From Pseudomonadota bacterium (GTDB lineage: Bacteria > Pseudomonadota > Gammaproteobacteria > Ga0077536): a stretch of 64,000 bases of DNA. Below the pieces are notes generated by a model. It had not been told where the DNA came from and did no database searches. It was given only the letters and a program-made list of their open reading frames with translations. How positions within the stretch are numbered: the stretch's first letter is position 1; each line of letters opens with the position of its first letter. Made by a program: the position numbers and the translations under genes. This document shows positions 46,784 through 55,551 of this stretch, piece by piece. The stretch spans positions 106,638-170,637 of the forward strand of contig JADJYF010000013.1 in NCBI GenBank assembly GCA_016719885.1, in the 5' to 3' direction.

Positions 46784-48061
46784 TTAATCTGGAGCCGCCT
46801 TGGAAATTTCTGCGCTTTCGTAAATGACAAGCGGTTTGGACTCGCCTTTGATCGCGCCCTCGTCCACCACCACCTTGGTGGCGTTCTTGAGCGACGGAAG
46901 CTCATACATGGTGTCGAGCAGCGATTGTTCAAGGATCGAGCGCAAGCCACGTGCGCCGGTTTTGCGCTCGACGGCACGCTGGGCCACGGCCCGTAGTGCA
47001 TCCTCGCGGAACTCCAGCACGCAAGACTCCATTTCGAAGAGTTTGCCGTACTGCTTGGTCAACGCGTTCTTGGGCTCGGTGAGGATCTGGATCAACTGCT
47101 CTTCGTCGAGTTCGTCCAGCACCGCGAGCACCGGCAAACGACCCACGAACTCAGGAATGAGGCCGTAGCGAATCAAGTCCTCGGGTTCGACCTGGTGCAG
47201 CAGTTCACCGGCGGTCTTCTTGTCGTCCTTGCTCTTGACCTCGGCCGAGAAGCCGATACCGCCCTTCTCGGAACGGTCGCGGATGATCTTGTCGAGACCG
47301 GCGAACGCGCCGCCGCAAATGAACAGGATGTTCGACGTATCGACCTGCAGGAATTCCTGCTGCGGATGCTTGCGTCCACCCTGCGGCGGCACGGAAGCCA
47401 CGGTGCCTTCAATGAGCTTGAGCAACGCCTGCTGCACACCCTCGCCCGACACGTCGCGCGTAATCGAGGGGTTGTCCGACTTGCGGGAAATCTTGTCGAT
47501 TTCGTCGATGTAGACAATGCCCGTCTGCGCCTTCTCGACGTCGTAGTCGCACTTTTGCAGCAGCTTCTGGATGATGTTTTCGACGTCCTCGCCCACGTAG
47601 CCGGCTTCGGTCAGCGTGGTCGCGTCGGCGATGGTGAACGGCACGTTGAGAAGACGCGCCAGCGTCTCCGCCAGCAGCGTCTTGCCGCTGCCGGTCGGGC
47701 CGACCAGCAACACGTTGCTCTTGGCCAGTTCAACGTCGTTCTGCTTGACGCGCGTTTCGAGGCGCTTGTAGTGGTTGTACACCGCAACCGCCAGGATCTT
47801 CTTGGCGTGCTGCTGACCAATCACGTACTCGTCGAGAATATTCTTGATTTCACGCGGGATCGGCAGCTTGCTGCCATGACCGCCCGGGCTCTTTTCCTGG
47901 ATCTCTTCGCGGATGATGTCGTTGCACAGTTCAACGCATTCATCGCAGATGAACACCGACGGGCCGGCGATCAGTTTGCGAACTTCGTGTTGGCTCTTGC
48001 CGCAGAACGAGCAGTACAGCAGCCGGTCGCCGTCGCCCTTGGAGTTCTTGCCATCGCTCAT
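46784..48061 (-). CDS. clpX: ATP-dependent Clp protease ATP-binding subunit ClpX
   Basis: This 425-residue AAA+ unfoldase partners ClpP. An N-terminal zinc-binding domain has CSFCGKSQHEV and CDECVELC; the AAA+ core has Walker A GPTGSGKT and Walker B VYIDEIDKI. The pore loop GYVGED and the ClpP-binding IGF-type loop (GGIGFSAEV) are visible. It starts 7 nt after clpP, so the two are co-translated. Confidence 0.98.
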   Translation of the reverse strand: MSDGKNSKGDGDRLLYCSFCGKSQHEVRKLIAGPSVFICDECVELCNDIIREEIQEKSPGGHGSKLPIPREIKNILDEYVIGQQHAKKILAVAVYNHYKRLETRVKQNDVELAKSNVLLVGPTGSGKTLLAETLARLLNVPFTIADATTLTEAGYVGEDVENIIQKLLQKCDYDVEKAQTGIVYIDEIDKISRKSDNPSITRDVSGEGVQQALLKLIEGTVASVPPQGGRKHPQQEFLQVDTSNILFICGGAFAGLDKIIRDRSEKGGIGFSAEVKSKDDKKTAGELLHQVEPEDLIRYGLIPEFVGRLPVLAVLDELDEEQLIQILTEPKNALTKQYGKLFEMESCVLEFREDALRAVAQRAVERKTGARGLRSILEQSLLDTMYELPSLKNATKVVVDEGAIKGESKPLVIYESAEISKAAPD

Positions 48062-48068
48062 TCAGGTA

Positions 48069-48749
48069 CTACCTCGAAGATGGACCCTTGGCGTCCGCTT
48101 TGTCGCCGGCCACGGATTCCCGTTTGGCCAGCACGGCATCAATGATGCCATAAGTTGCCGCTTCGTCAGCGCTCATGAAACGGTCGCGATCCGTATCCGC
48201 GGCAATCTTTTCCAGCGGCTGGCCGGTGTGGAAAGCAAGGATATCGTTCAATCGGTCGCGCGCCTTGAGTATCTCGCGAGCGTGGATATCGAAATCCGAG
48301 GCCTGGCCCTGAAAGCCGCCAAGCGGTTGGTGAATCATGACGCGCGAATGCGGCAGGCAGTAGCGCTTGTTGGCGGCGCCGCCGGCGAGCAGCAGCGCGC
48401 CCATGCTGGCTGCCTGGCCGATGCACATGGTGCTGACGTCGGGCTTGATGAACTGCATGGTGTCGTAGATGGCGAGACCCGCGGACACCGAGCCACCCGG
48501 CGAATTGATATAGAGATGGATGTCCTTGTCGGGGTTCTCCGATTCGAGGAACAACAACTGCGCCACGATGACGTTGGCGACGTAATCCTCGACCGGTCCC
48601 ACCAGGAAGATCACGCGCTCTTTCAGCAGGCGTGAGTAGATGTCGTACGCACGCTCGCCGCGAGCCGATTGCTCGACCACCATGGGCACGAGATTGAGCG
48701 CCCGCGGGCTGCTGGCCTGCATGCGAAAATCGGAATGTTCTATCGACAT
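48069..48749 (-). CDS. clpP: ATP-dependent Clp protease proteolytic subunit
   Basis: This 226-residue serine peptidase forms the tetradecameric degradation chamber. The triad is visible: Ser115 in GQAASMGA, His140 in SRVMIHQPLGG, Asp189 in DTDRDRF. An N-terminal stretch of about 20 residues is likely processed, and the C-terminus is extended by a polar tail. Its ATG overlaps the tig stop by one base (TGATG). Confidence 0.97.
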   Translation of the reverse strand: MSIEHSDFRMQASSPRALNLVPMVVEQSARGERAYDIYSRLLKERVIFLVGPVEDYVANVIVAQLLFLESENPDKDIHLYINSPGGSVSAGLAIYDTMQFIKPDVSTMCIGQAASMGALLLAGGAANKRYCLPHSRVMIHQPLGGFQGQASDFDIHAREILKARDRLNDILAFHTGQPLEKIAADTDRDRFMSADEAATYGIIDAVLAKRESVAGDKADAKGPSSR

Positions 48750-50083
48750 CAGGTACTTGCCTCGGTCGTGTTGTCAGTCTGCACCGGATTCATCAAAGCG
48801 TCAAACGAGACTGCCTGCTCGCTCAGCTGCGCGCGGCCGGCGATCCAGTTGACGGCTTCGTCCTCCAGACACATGCCTTCGATCTGCTGCAACTGCTGCG
48901 GATTCTCGTAATACCACTTGACCACCGCGGCCGGATCTTCGTAACTCGCGGCCATGCCTTCAATGGTCTGGTGGACCTTGGCCGGATCGGCCTTCAGCTG
49001 CGCCTGCTTGACGATTTCGGCCATCACCAGTCCAAGCTTGACCCGCTTATGCGCCTGGGCCTGGACCGAGTTCTCAAATTCCGCAATGGCGTTGCTGGGA
49101 TTCAGGCCACGCATCGCCATCTCGCGCGCGACCTGCTGGCGCAGGCGTTGCGCCTCGGACTGCACTAGGGCGCTCGGCAATTCGAAATCGTTCGCGATGG
49201 CGAGCTTGTCCATCACCTCGGACGTGAACTGTTGGCGCAGGGCGCGCTCGCGCTCCTTCTCCATGTTCTGACGGACCTCGGCGCGGAACGCTTCCACTCC
49301 ACCTTCCTTGACACCAAACTTCTGCATGAATTCATCGGTCAGCTCAGGCAGCAGGGCTTCGGACACCTTGTTGACCGTTATTTCGAAACGCACCGGCTTG
49401 CCTGCCAGCTCGGTGTTGCGGTACTCGTCGGGGAAGCGCAGATCGAGCACCACCTTTTCACCGGCGGTCTTGCCGGTCAGGCCGGCTTCGAAGCCTTCAA
49501 TCATCATGCCGCTGCCGAGGTTGATGGTGAAGTTCTCGCCCTTGCCGCCTTCGAAGGGCACGCCGTCGATGGTGCCAAGGAAGTCGATGGACAGCTGGTC
49601 GCCGTCGGCCGAGGCGCGCTCCACCGCCAGCCATTCCTTGTTCTGTTCGCGCAGCCTCTCGATCATGGCGTCGACGTCGGCGTCACCGATTTCGCAGGTG
49701 CGGCGGACCACCGCGAGGTTTTCGAGCGGCGCGAGCTCAAACTGAGGAAACACTTCGAAGACAGCGGTATAGCGCAGGCCGTTGCCGACAGCGCTCTCGA
49801 CCTTGTCGATGACCGGCTGGCCGGCGGGCCGCAGGTCTTCCTTGTTCATCGCTTCGCCGAAGCTGCTCTGGAGGATTTCGCCCACCACTTCGTCGCGCAC
49901 GCGTGAACCAAATTGCTGGCGGACGACCTTGGCCGGGGCTTTACCCTGCCGGAAGCCGGGGATACGAGCGTTCTTCGAGAGCTTGTCGAGCCGCGTCTGC
50001 ACCTCGGTGGCGATGCGGTCTTCGGGGATCTCGACGGTCAAACGGCGCTCGAGCGTGGTCGATTTTTCTACAGATGTGTGCAT
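48749..50083 (-). CDS. tig: Trigger factor
   Basis: This 444-residue ribosome-bound chaperone and prolyl isomerase has an N-terminal ribosome-docking domain with the signature PGFRQGKAPAKVV (residues 42-54). An FKBP-type PPIase domain (about 150-240) is followed by a helical C-terminal chaperone domain. The ATG at 50081-50083 (MHTSVEKST) is chosen over an upstream ATG at 50107 because homology starts here. It opens the protease block after tRNA-Leu. Confidence 0.97.
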   Translation of the reverse strand: MHTSVEKSTTLERRLTVEIPEDRIATEVQTRLDKLSKNARIPGFRQGKAPAKVVRQQFGSRVRDEVVGEILQSSFGEAMNKEDLRPAGQPVIDKVESAVGNGLRYTAVFEVFPQFELAPLENLAVVRRTCEIGDADVDAMIERLREQNKEWLAVERASADGDQLSIDFLGTIDGVPFEGGKGENFTINLGSGMMIEGFEAGLTGKTAGEKVVLDLRFPDEYRNTELAGKPVRFEITVNKVSEALLPELTDEFMQKFGVKEGGVEAFRAEVRQNMEKERERALRQQFTSEVMDKLAIANDFELPSALVQSEAQRLRQQVAREMAMRGLNPSNAIAEFENSVQAQAHKRVKLGLVMAEIVKQAQLKADPAKVHQTIEGMAASYEDPAAVVKWYYENPQQLQQIEGMCLEDEAVNWIAGRAQLSEQAVSFDALMNPVQTDNTTEAST

Positions 50084-50165
50084 TTGAAGCAAACTGCCGA
50101 TAAGCATGCCGATACCGCGAGCGCGCCCATGCGCACCGACGGCGTTAAACACTGCGTTGCAAAAT

Positions 50166-50250
50166 TGGTGCGAAAGGAGAGACTCGAACTCTCACGGGTT
50201 GCCCCACTGGCACCTAAAACCAGCGCGTCTACCGATTCCGCCACTTTCGC
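50166..50250 (-). tRNA. tRNA-Leu (anticodon TAG)
   Basis: An 85-nt class II tRNA. GCGAAAG pairs with CTTTCGC, followed by A and encoded CCA. The anticodon stem CTGGT/GCCAG encloses TTTAGGT, giving TAG. It lies 82 nt upstream of tig on the same strand, and a similar tRNA-Leu before tig occurs in some other proteobacteria. Confidence 0.95.
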
Positions 50251-50380
50251 CCTTCCTGGTACATCGGTCGCGGCGACGGTCACGACTGGGAAGTCCATTG
50301 CGGCCATTGCCGCCATTCTGCTACGGGGAAGCGGGCCACGCAGACCCAGCCGGAAGCGGCGGCGATCGCTGTGCGTCGGT

Positions 50381-50386
50381 ATTATA
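50381..50386 (-). promoter_or_regulatory. Candidate -10 element upstream of tRNA-Leu and tig
   Basis: A perfect TATAAT on the minus strand lies about 130 nt upstream of the tRNA 5' end. The -35 position (TATCAA at 17 nt) is poor, so the call rests on the -10 and on position in a divergent gap of 253 nt. Confidence 0.35.
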
Positions 50387-50440
50387 GGAGCAGGCATGGC
50401 GACTTGATAGCCCTGGAAAGGACCACCGGACGAACCCGGC

Positions 50441-50449
50441 TGCTATACT
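50441..50449 (+). promoter_or_regulatory. Candidate extended -10 promoter for the glutaredoxin gene
   Basis: TGCTATACT is an extended -10 element (TGn plus TATACT) 55 nt upstream of the ATG at 50504. No good -35 is seen, as is usual for this promoter class. Confidence 0.4.
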
Positions 50450-50503
50450 TCGCCGGCCTCCGGCCGCGGACGAAATTTCATTACTTAGAGGGAGATACGC
50501 AAG

Positions 50504-50986
50504 ATGAAAAACTTCATGTCCGGGTGCGCCCTGCTACTCTCACTGGTAGCCTTGCCGGCCCTCGCGGCGGTCACAGTGGTGGAATGCGTCGACGCCGACG
50601 GCACCAGTTCCTTTCGTGACAAATGCCCCCCGGGCACCACCAAGACCGGCGACAAGAAGCTGACCGGCGTGACGCCCAACAAGGCCAAGACCGCCGCCGA
50701 GGTGGCCGCCACCAACCCCGTTTTCCTCTATACCGTACCGAACTGCGATGCTTGCGACCTGGTCAGGAACGCCCTGAGCACGCGCGGCATACCGGTCACT
50801 GAAAAGAACGTCGAAGACAACAGCGCCAACCAGGACGAACTGAAGGCCAAGGCCGGCAGCCTGACGGTTCCCTCGGTGATCGTGGGCGCCACGGTGCTGT
50901 CGGGTTACAACCGTTCGGCGCTCGACAACGCCTTGACCCAGGCCGGATACCCGCTGCCGGCGGCGGCCGGCGTGCAGAAACGCTGA
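50504..50986 (+). CDS. Exported glutaredoxin-family protein with DUF4124-like N-terminus
   Basis: This 160-residue protein has a signal peptide (residues 1-21, ending ALAA), a DUF4124-like stretch ECVDADGTSSFRDKCPPG, then a glutaredoxin domain from about residue 72. The active site is Cys-Asp-Ala-Cys in VPNCDACDLVRNAL, and the cis-Pro is in LTVPSVIVG. This suggests a periplasmic thiol-disulfide protein; a glutathione role outside the cytoplasm is not established. AGGGAGA precedes the ATG. Confidence 0.85.
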   Translation: MKNFMSGCALLLSLVALPALAAVTVVECVDADGTSSFRDKCPPGTTKTGDKKLTGVTPNKAKTAAEVAATNPVFLYTVPNCDACDLVRNALSTRGIPVTEKNVEDNSANQDELKAKAGSLTVPSVIVGATVLSGYNRSALDNALTQAGYPLPAAAGVQKR

Positions 50987-51008
50987 GTTCCGGGTCGGCG
51001 CCGCGCCC

Positions 51009-51446
51009 GTGTTCGAGCGCTCCGAAGATGCCGAAGAGGCCTTCTACGCCGCCTTCAGCGCCGCCCGGCTCGACGACATGATGCGCGTGTGGGCTGATGA
51101 CGGCGACGCGGTGTGCATCCATCCGGGCGGACCGCGCCTGACAGGGCTCGCCGAGATCCGCCACAGCTGGGGCCTGATATTCACCGACAGCCTGCCGCGC
51201 TCCTTCAGCCTGCGTGGACGCGTGATAATGGGCGACGAGCAGCAGCGCATCCACCTCCTAAAAGAAAACATTCGCGTGCCCGGCACCACCTTCGTCGCCC
51301 CGCCGGTGCTCGCCACCAACGTCTACCGCCGCTCGGCCGCTGGCTGGCGCATGGTGCTGCACCATGCCAGCGTGGCACCGCACAACCTGCGCCTCGAAGA
51401 CGCCGCGTCAGCGGTCGCGGTCTCCTCCAAACCGCGCTTACATTGA
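51009..51446 (+). CDS. NTF2-like (SnoaL/DUF4440-type) protein
   Basis: This 145-residue protein has the small alpha+beta-cone pattern of the NTF2-like superfamily: FYAAFSAARLDDMMRVWADD near the start, then VCIHPGGPRLTGLAEIRHSW and a C-terminal sheet ending YRRSAAGWRMVLHHASVAP. Family members range from enzymes to ligand-binding proteins, so function is open. The start is GTG at 51009, 22 nt after the glutaredoxin gene, which suggests co-transcription. Confidence 0.78.
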   Translation: MFERSEDAEEAFYAAFSAARLDDMMRVWADDGDAVCIHPGGPRLTGLAEIRHSWGLIFTDSLPRSFSLRGRVIMGDEQQRIHLLKENIRVPGTTFVAPPVLATNVYRRSAAGWRMVLHHASVAPHNLRLEDAASAVAVSSKPRLH

Positions 51447-51524
51447 TCCCGGCGCTCACCGCGGCCTAAAGGATTACCCCGCCCCGGCCGCTGCTGGCCA
51501 GACCAGTCAGCGGCGGAAGACCCT

Positions 51525-53297
51525 GTGCCGACAGCTCGCAAACAAGTGCTACCGGAAAGCATTGGACGCTACGCGATCGAGCGCGTGCTCGGCAAAGGTG
51601 GCGAAGGCGTGGTGCTGCTTGCGCGCGACAACGATCTCGACCGACTGGTCGCCATCAAGCTGTTGAAACCCAGCGCCACCGACAACGAAGGCGTGCTGGC
51701 GGGTGAGGCGCGCATCGTCAGCCGCCTGCAGCATCCGAACATCGTCACCCTGCACGACATCGGCACCTATCACCGCATGAGCTACCTGGTGTTCGAGTAC
51801 ATCGACGGTGAGTCGCTGCGCGCCAGGATCGACCGCGGCGGCGCGCTGCCCGTCGGCGAGGCAGTGGTGATGATGAGCCAGATCCTGGCCGGAGTTGCCT
51901 ACCTGCACGAAAACGACGTCGTGCACCGTGACCTGAGTCCGGGCAACATCCTGCTGACCCGCGACAACGTTCCCAAGGTCACCGATTTCGGCTTGTCGGT
52001 GCTGCGCCAGGCCCAGCCTCACGACGAAGTTACCGGCACGCTGCGCTACATGGCGCCCGAACCGTTTGCCCATCTGCCTGGCGGCTCGCACTCCGACGTC
52101 TACACGCTGGCCAGCATCTTCTTTGAAATGCTGACCGGCAGACGCCGTTTCGATCAGCCGTCGCCTGGCTCCATCATCGAAGCCATCCTCAGCGAGCCGG
52201 CCATCGACGGTGACGCCTTGGGCATGGTCGTCGACGCCAAGATTCTCGAGGTGCTGAAGGAAGCTTCGGCGCGCGACCCGGTAATGCGTTTCCGCCATGC
52301 GCGCGCCATGAAGAACGCGCTGGATCAATACCGCCTGCCGCGCACCGGCCACGACAATACGGAGCACGCCGAGCACGGCACGGTCGATTTCCTCATGCGT
52401 CGCATGAGCGTCAAGCGTGGTTTTTCGGCGCTCTCACAGCACATCAATGAACTGCTGGAGATCACCGCCGACGACTCCACCGCGCCGGCCAGCCGGCTGG
52501 TCAACATCATCGCCAAGGACATCACCCTCACCCAGCGGGTGCTGACCATGGCCAATTCGGCGTTCTACGGCAAAACCGAAATCACGGCGCTGGCCCGCGC
52601 CGTTTCGATGCTCGGCGTGGAACAGGTGCGCATGTGCGTGACCAGTGCCCTGCTCGAAAACGAATTCGAACTCGGCTCACCCGAATTGCGCGAAGCCCTG
52701 CTGCAATCATTTCACGGCGCGGTGCTCGCGCGTGGTCTGGCGGGCGAGTTCAAGGTCGCCAATCGCGCGGATGCCTTCACCTGCGGACTGTTCAATCAAC
52801 TCGGGCGGACGCTCACCGTCCATTACTTCCCCGAGGAGTTCAGCGCCATCGTGCAGCGCGCGGAGCGTCTGCATAGTGACGAATTGACCGAATCGCGAGC
52901 GGTGCTGGGCGTCGCCTACCATGAACTCGGCGCGGGCATCGGTACGCGCTGGAAATTGTCGGACGCGATCATTGCCGGCATGCGTCCCCTGTCGCGAGGC
53001 AAGCTGGCGCCGGCCACGAGCGACAGCGAGCGCCTGCAGCTGTGCGCGGCCTTCGCCAACGCTATCAGCCGCCTGCTGGCTACCCAGGAAACGCCCGATG
53101 ATTTCATCGCCGCGCTGACCGACTTGCTCGAGCGCGCGGCCCAGGTCGTCAGCATCAGCGTCGAGCAGCTCCACATCCACCTGGACGAAGCGGCGCAGCT
53201 CACGCGCCAATATGCCCGCCTGCTCAAGCTGGGCGCCGATGCCAGTGCGGGCTGCGCACGCCTGCTGGACAGTGTGCCGGTCGCCGGGGCTGCTTGA
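51525..53297 (+). CDS. Serine/threonine protein kinase fused to an HDOD domain
   Basis: This 590-residue cytoplasmic protein begins with a Hanks-type kinase (residues 15-270): glycine loop GKGGEGVV, Lys45 in VAIKLL, catalytic HRDLSPGN with Asp136, and DFG at 154-156. From about residue 298 an HDOD domain follows, with VNIIAKDITLTQRVLTMANSAFYG and SMLGVEQVRMCV. HDOD domains are HD-related but lack the hydrolase metal site and act in signalling. No membrane helix is seen. The start is GTG. Targets are unknown. Confidence 0.88.
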   Translation: MPTARKQVLPESIGRYAIERVLGKGGEGVVLLARDNDLDRLVAIKLLKPSATDNEGVLAGEARIVSRLQHPNIVTLHDIGTYHRMSYLVFEYIDGESLRARIDRGGALPVGEAVVMMSQILAGVAYLHENDVVHRDLSPGNILLTRDNVPKVTDFGLSVLRQAQPHDEVTGTLRYMAPEPFAHLPGGSHSDVYTLASIFFEMLTGRRRFDQPSPGSIIEAILSEPAIDGDALGMVVDAKILEVLKEASARDPVMRFRHARAMKNALDQYRLPRTGHDNTEHAEHGTVDFLMRRMSVKRGFSALSQHINELLEITADDSTAPASRLVNIIAKDITLTQRVLTMANSAFYGKTEITALARAVSMLGVEQVRMCVTSALLENEFELGSPELREALLQSFHGAVLARGLAGEFKVANRADAFTCGLFNQLGRTLTVHYFPEEFSAIVQRAERLHSDELTESRAVLGVAYHELGAGIGTRWKLSDAIIAGMRPLSRGKLAPATSDSERLQLCAAFANAISRLLATQETPDDFIAALTDLLERAAQVVSISVEQLHIHLDEAAQLTRQYARLLKLGADASAGCARLLDSVPVAGAA

Positions 53298-53480
53298 ATG
53301 GCGACGCACGACCAGCGCCCGGTGAGGCCTGAAGACTATCGCGTCGTGAGACTCGGCGTCGGGGACGGTGCCGACACGCGGGCGTCGAATCAGGCAGCGC
53401 GCGGCGCCGTCATTCGTGTTCGTGTGGGGAATTCAATGTCGACCACTACCGTGAAAACCGGCGGCGTGGCGAAAGGCTGA
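53298..53480 (+). CDS. Possible small hypothetical protein
   Basis: A 60-codon frame starts at the ATG immediately after the kinase stop. It has no recognisable domain, is Arg/Gly/Val-rich, and ends 28 nt before tRNA-Lys on the other strand. It could be a chance frame in GC-rich DNA; only its position directly after the kinase gene supports it. Confidence 0.25.
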   Translation: MATHDQRPVRPEDYRVVRLGVGDGADTRASNQAARGAVIRVRVGNSMSTTTVKTGGVAKG

Positions 53481-53508
53481 GCAGCCGCTCTGCGGGGGTA
53501 AGAAAAAA

Positions 53509-53584
<76 letters not shown>

Positions 53585-53600
53585 GAGAAAAACGCTTAAA

Positions 53601-53677
53601 TGGGGTGGACGATGGGGATCGAACCCACGACCACAGAAGCCACAATCCTGTGCTCTACCAACTGAGCTACGTCCACC
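53601..53677 (-). tRNA. tRNA-His (anticodon GTG)
   Basis: A 77-nt tRNA including the encoded G-1 that pairs with C73, the histidine identity element. The anticodon loop TTGTGGC gives GTG, and CCA is encoded. It lies 16 nt before tRNA-Lys. Confidence 0.96.
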
Positions 53678-53776
53678 ATTGAAGCACTAAGCAGAAAAGA
53701 CGCCGCACACACCTTTACCGGTGTCGACCTGCCCGTGCAGATCGCTTCGCCCTTTCGGCTTGCCACTCATATGTTA

Positions 53777-53853
53777 TGGCGCGCCTGGCAGGATTCGAAC
53801 CTGCTACCCTCGGCTTAGAAGGCCGATGCTCTATCCGAATGAGCTACAGGCGC
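53777..53853 (-). tRNA. tRNA-Arg (anticodon TCT)
   Basis: A 77-nt tRNA. GCGCCTG pairs with CAGGCGC, followed by G and encoded CCA. The anticodon loop CTTCTAA gives TCT, which reads AGA and AGG codons. It lies 99 nt upstream of tRNA-His. Confidence 0.96.
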
Positions 53854-53927
53854 ATGGGAAGCCCTGAGCACAATCATCCAGTCCGACCTTGCACACCCGT
53901 GGGCGCATCCGCTGCCCCAGGTCGACA

Positions 53928-54004
<77 letters not shown>

Positions 54005-54040
54005 GCGTCGTAAAGCCATGCCTGCCCGACGGGAGCGGGG

Positions 54041-54069
54041 ATGATACGCACGCCTCCCCACCGGGTCAA
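54041..54069 (-). promoter_or_regulatory. Candidate promoter of the Pro-Arg-His-Lys tRNA operon
   Basis: On the minus strand TTGACC (54069-54064) and TATCAT (54046-54041) are spaced exactly 17 nt, each matching five of six consensus bases. The sequence after the -10 is GC-rich (CCCCGC), resembling the discriminator of stringently controlled stable-RNA promoters. Confidence 0.7.
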
Positions 54070-54270
54070 TGCGCGGGGCGCCAATTCGTCGCCCGCAAAG
54101 GGCTGCGATGCACGCCACTGATCATTCCTGCGGCGCGCCGGCGCGTGCTTGCGTGCTCGCCATGCTCCCGGCACCATGGCGCCCTGCACGCTAGCGCGCG
54201 CGACGCCATTGCCCACGCGGCACGGCACACCCACAGCCACCCATGACCGCGCCCAGCGCCGGAGACCCGC

Positions 54271-54774
54271 ATGCCAGTTGTCAAACTCACCACCAACATG
54301 GGCGACATCACGCTCGAACTCGATGCCGTCGCGGCACCGGAAACCACCCGCAACTTCCTCGCCTATGTCGAAAGCGGTCATTACGCAGGCACGATCTTCC
54401 ACCGCGTCATCAACGGTTTCATGATCCAGGGCGGTGGCTTCGACCGTGACATGAAACAGAAGTCGACACTCGCGCCGATCAAGAACGAAGCCAATAACGG
54501 CCTGCGCAACGACAACGGCACCATCGCCATGGCGCGCACCTCCGATCCTCATTCGGCGTCTTCGCAGTTCTTCATCAACGTCAAGGACAATGACTTCCTC
54601 AACCACTCGAGCCCGACGCCGAGCGGCTGGGGCTATTGCGTGTTCGGGCGCGTGACCGACGGCATGGACACCGTCAATGCCATCAAGGGCGTCAAGACCG
54701 GCTCGCACGGCCCGCATGGCGACGTGCCGGCGGAAACGGTCGAGATCCTGAGCGCCGAGGTCGTCAGCGCCTGA
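54271..54774 (+). CDS. ppiB: Cyclophilin-type peptidylprolyl isomerase B
   Basis: This 167-residue cytoplasmic cyclophilin has no signal peptide. Catalytic and binding blocks include FHRVINGFMIQGGGF with the active-site Arg, ASSQFFINVKDNDFL and GYCVFGRVTDGMD. Length is close to the 164-residue Escherichia coli PpiB. It lies 21 nt upstream of lpxH, a pairing found in other Gammaproteobacteria. Confidence 0.95.
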   Translation: MPVVKLTTNMGDITLELDAVAAPETTRNFLAYVESGHYAGTIFHRVINGFMIQGGGFDRDMKQKSTLAPIKNEANNGLRNDNGTIAMARTSDPHSASSQFFINVKDNDFLNHSSPTPSGWGYCVFGRVTDGMDTVNAIKGVKTGSHGPHGDVPAETVEILSAEVVSA

Positions 54775-54795
54775 CATTCGGCATCGCGCCTGGCG

Positions 54796-55527
54796 ATGAC
54801 GACGCTGTTCGTTTCCGATCTGCATCTCGCCAGCGCGCGACCGGCGCAACTCGCGCTGTTTCTCGAGTTCATCGACCGTGTCGCACGGCAGCGCGCGCGG
54901 GCGCTGTACATCCTGGGCGACCTGTTCGAGGTGTGGCTCGGGGACGATGACGACACCGCGCCCAATCGAGAAGTCGTCGCCGCGCTGGCCAGCCTGGGCG
55001 CGGCTGGCGTCGAACTTCACGTCGGCCACGGTAACCGCGACTTTCTATACGGCCCACGTTTCATTGCCGCCACCGGCGCCAGGCTGCTCCGCGACTACGC
55101 CGTGATCGACCTGTACGGCACGCCCACCCTGCTCACTCACGGCGACCTGCTGTGCACGCGCGACGTCAAGTATCAACTCTTCCGTCGCGTGGTGCGTCAC
55201 CCTCTGACGCGTCGCGCCTTCCTGTCGACGCCGCTGGCCTGGCGTCAACGCATCGCCCATCGCACGCGCAGCGGCACCGTGGCCTCCATGCGCCGCAAGG
55301 ACGACGCCATCATGGACGTAGAAGAGTCGACGGTCGCGGCGGTGATGGCGCAGTACGGGCTGGAACTCCTGATCCACGGTCACACCCACCGGCCGGCATT
55401 TCACGAATACGCGGATGGGCGGCGCCGCATCGTGCTCGGCGACTGGTATGAACAGGACGCGGTTCTGGTCTGCGACGAGGACGGTCAGCGCGCGCTGCGC
55501 GTCAGCGACTATCTTGACCGGCGCTGA
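54796..55527 (+). CDS. lpxH: UDP-2,3-diacylglucosamine diphosphatase LpxH
   Basis: This 243-residue metallophosphoesterase makes lipid X in the lipid A pathway. The metal-binding motifs appear in order: SDLHL, GDLFEVWLGDD, GHGNRDF, THGDLL and HGHTHRP. Length agrees with the 240-residue Escherichia coli enzyme. It probably shares a transcript with ppiB and converges with ampE 24 nt away. Confidence 0.95.
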   Translation: MTTLFVSDLHLASARPAQLALFLEFIDRVARQRARALYILGDLFEVWLGDDDDTAPNREVVAALASLGAAGVELHVGHGNRDFLYGPRFIAATGARLLRDYAVIDLYGTPTLLTHGDLLCTRDVKYQLFRRVVRHPLTRRAFLSTPLAWRQRIAHRTRSGTVASMRRKDDAIMDVEESTVAAVMAQYGLELLIHGHTHRPAFHEYADGRRRIVLGDWYEQDAVLVCDEDGQRALRVSDYLDRR

Positions 55528-55551
55528 GCGACGGCGCGGCGGCGCCGCTCT

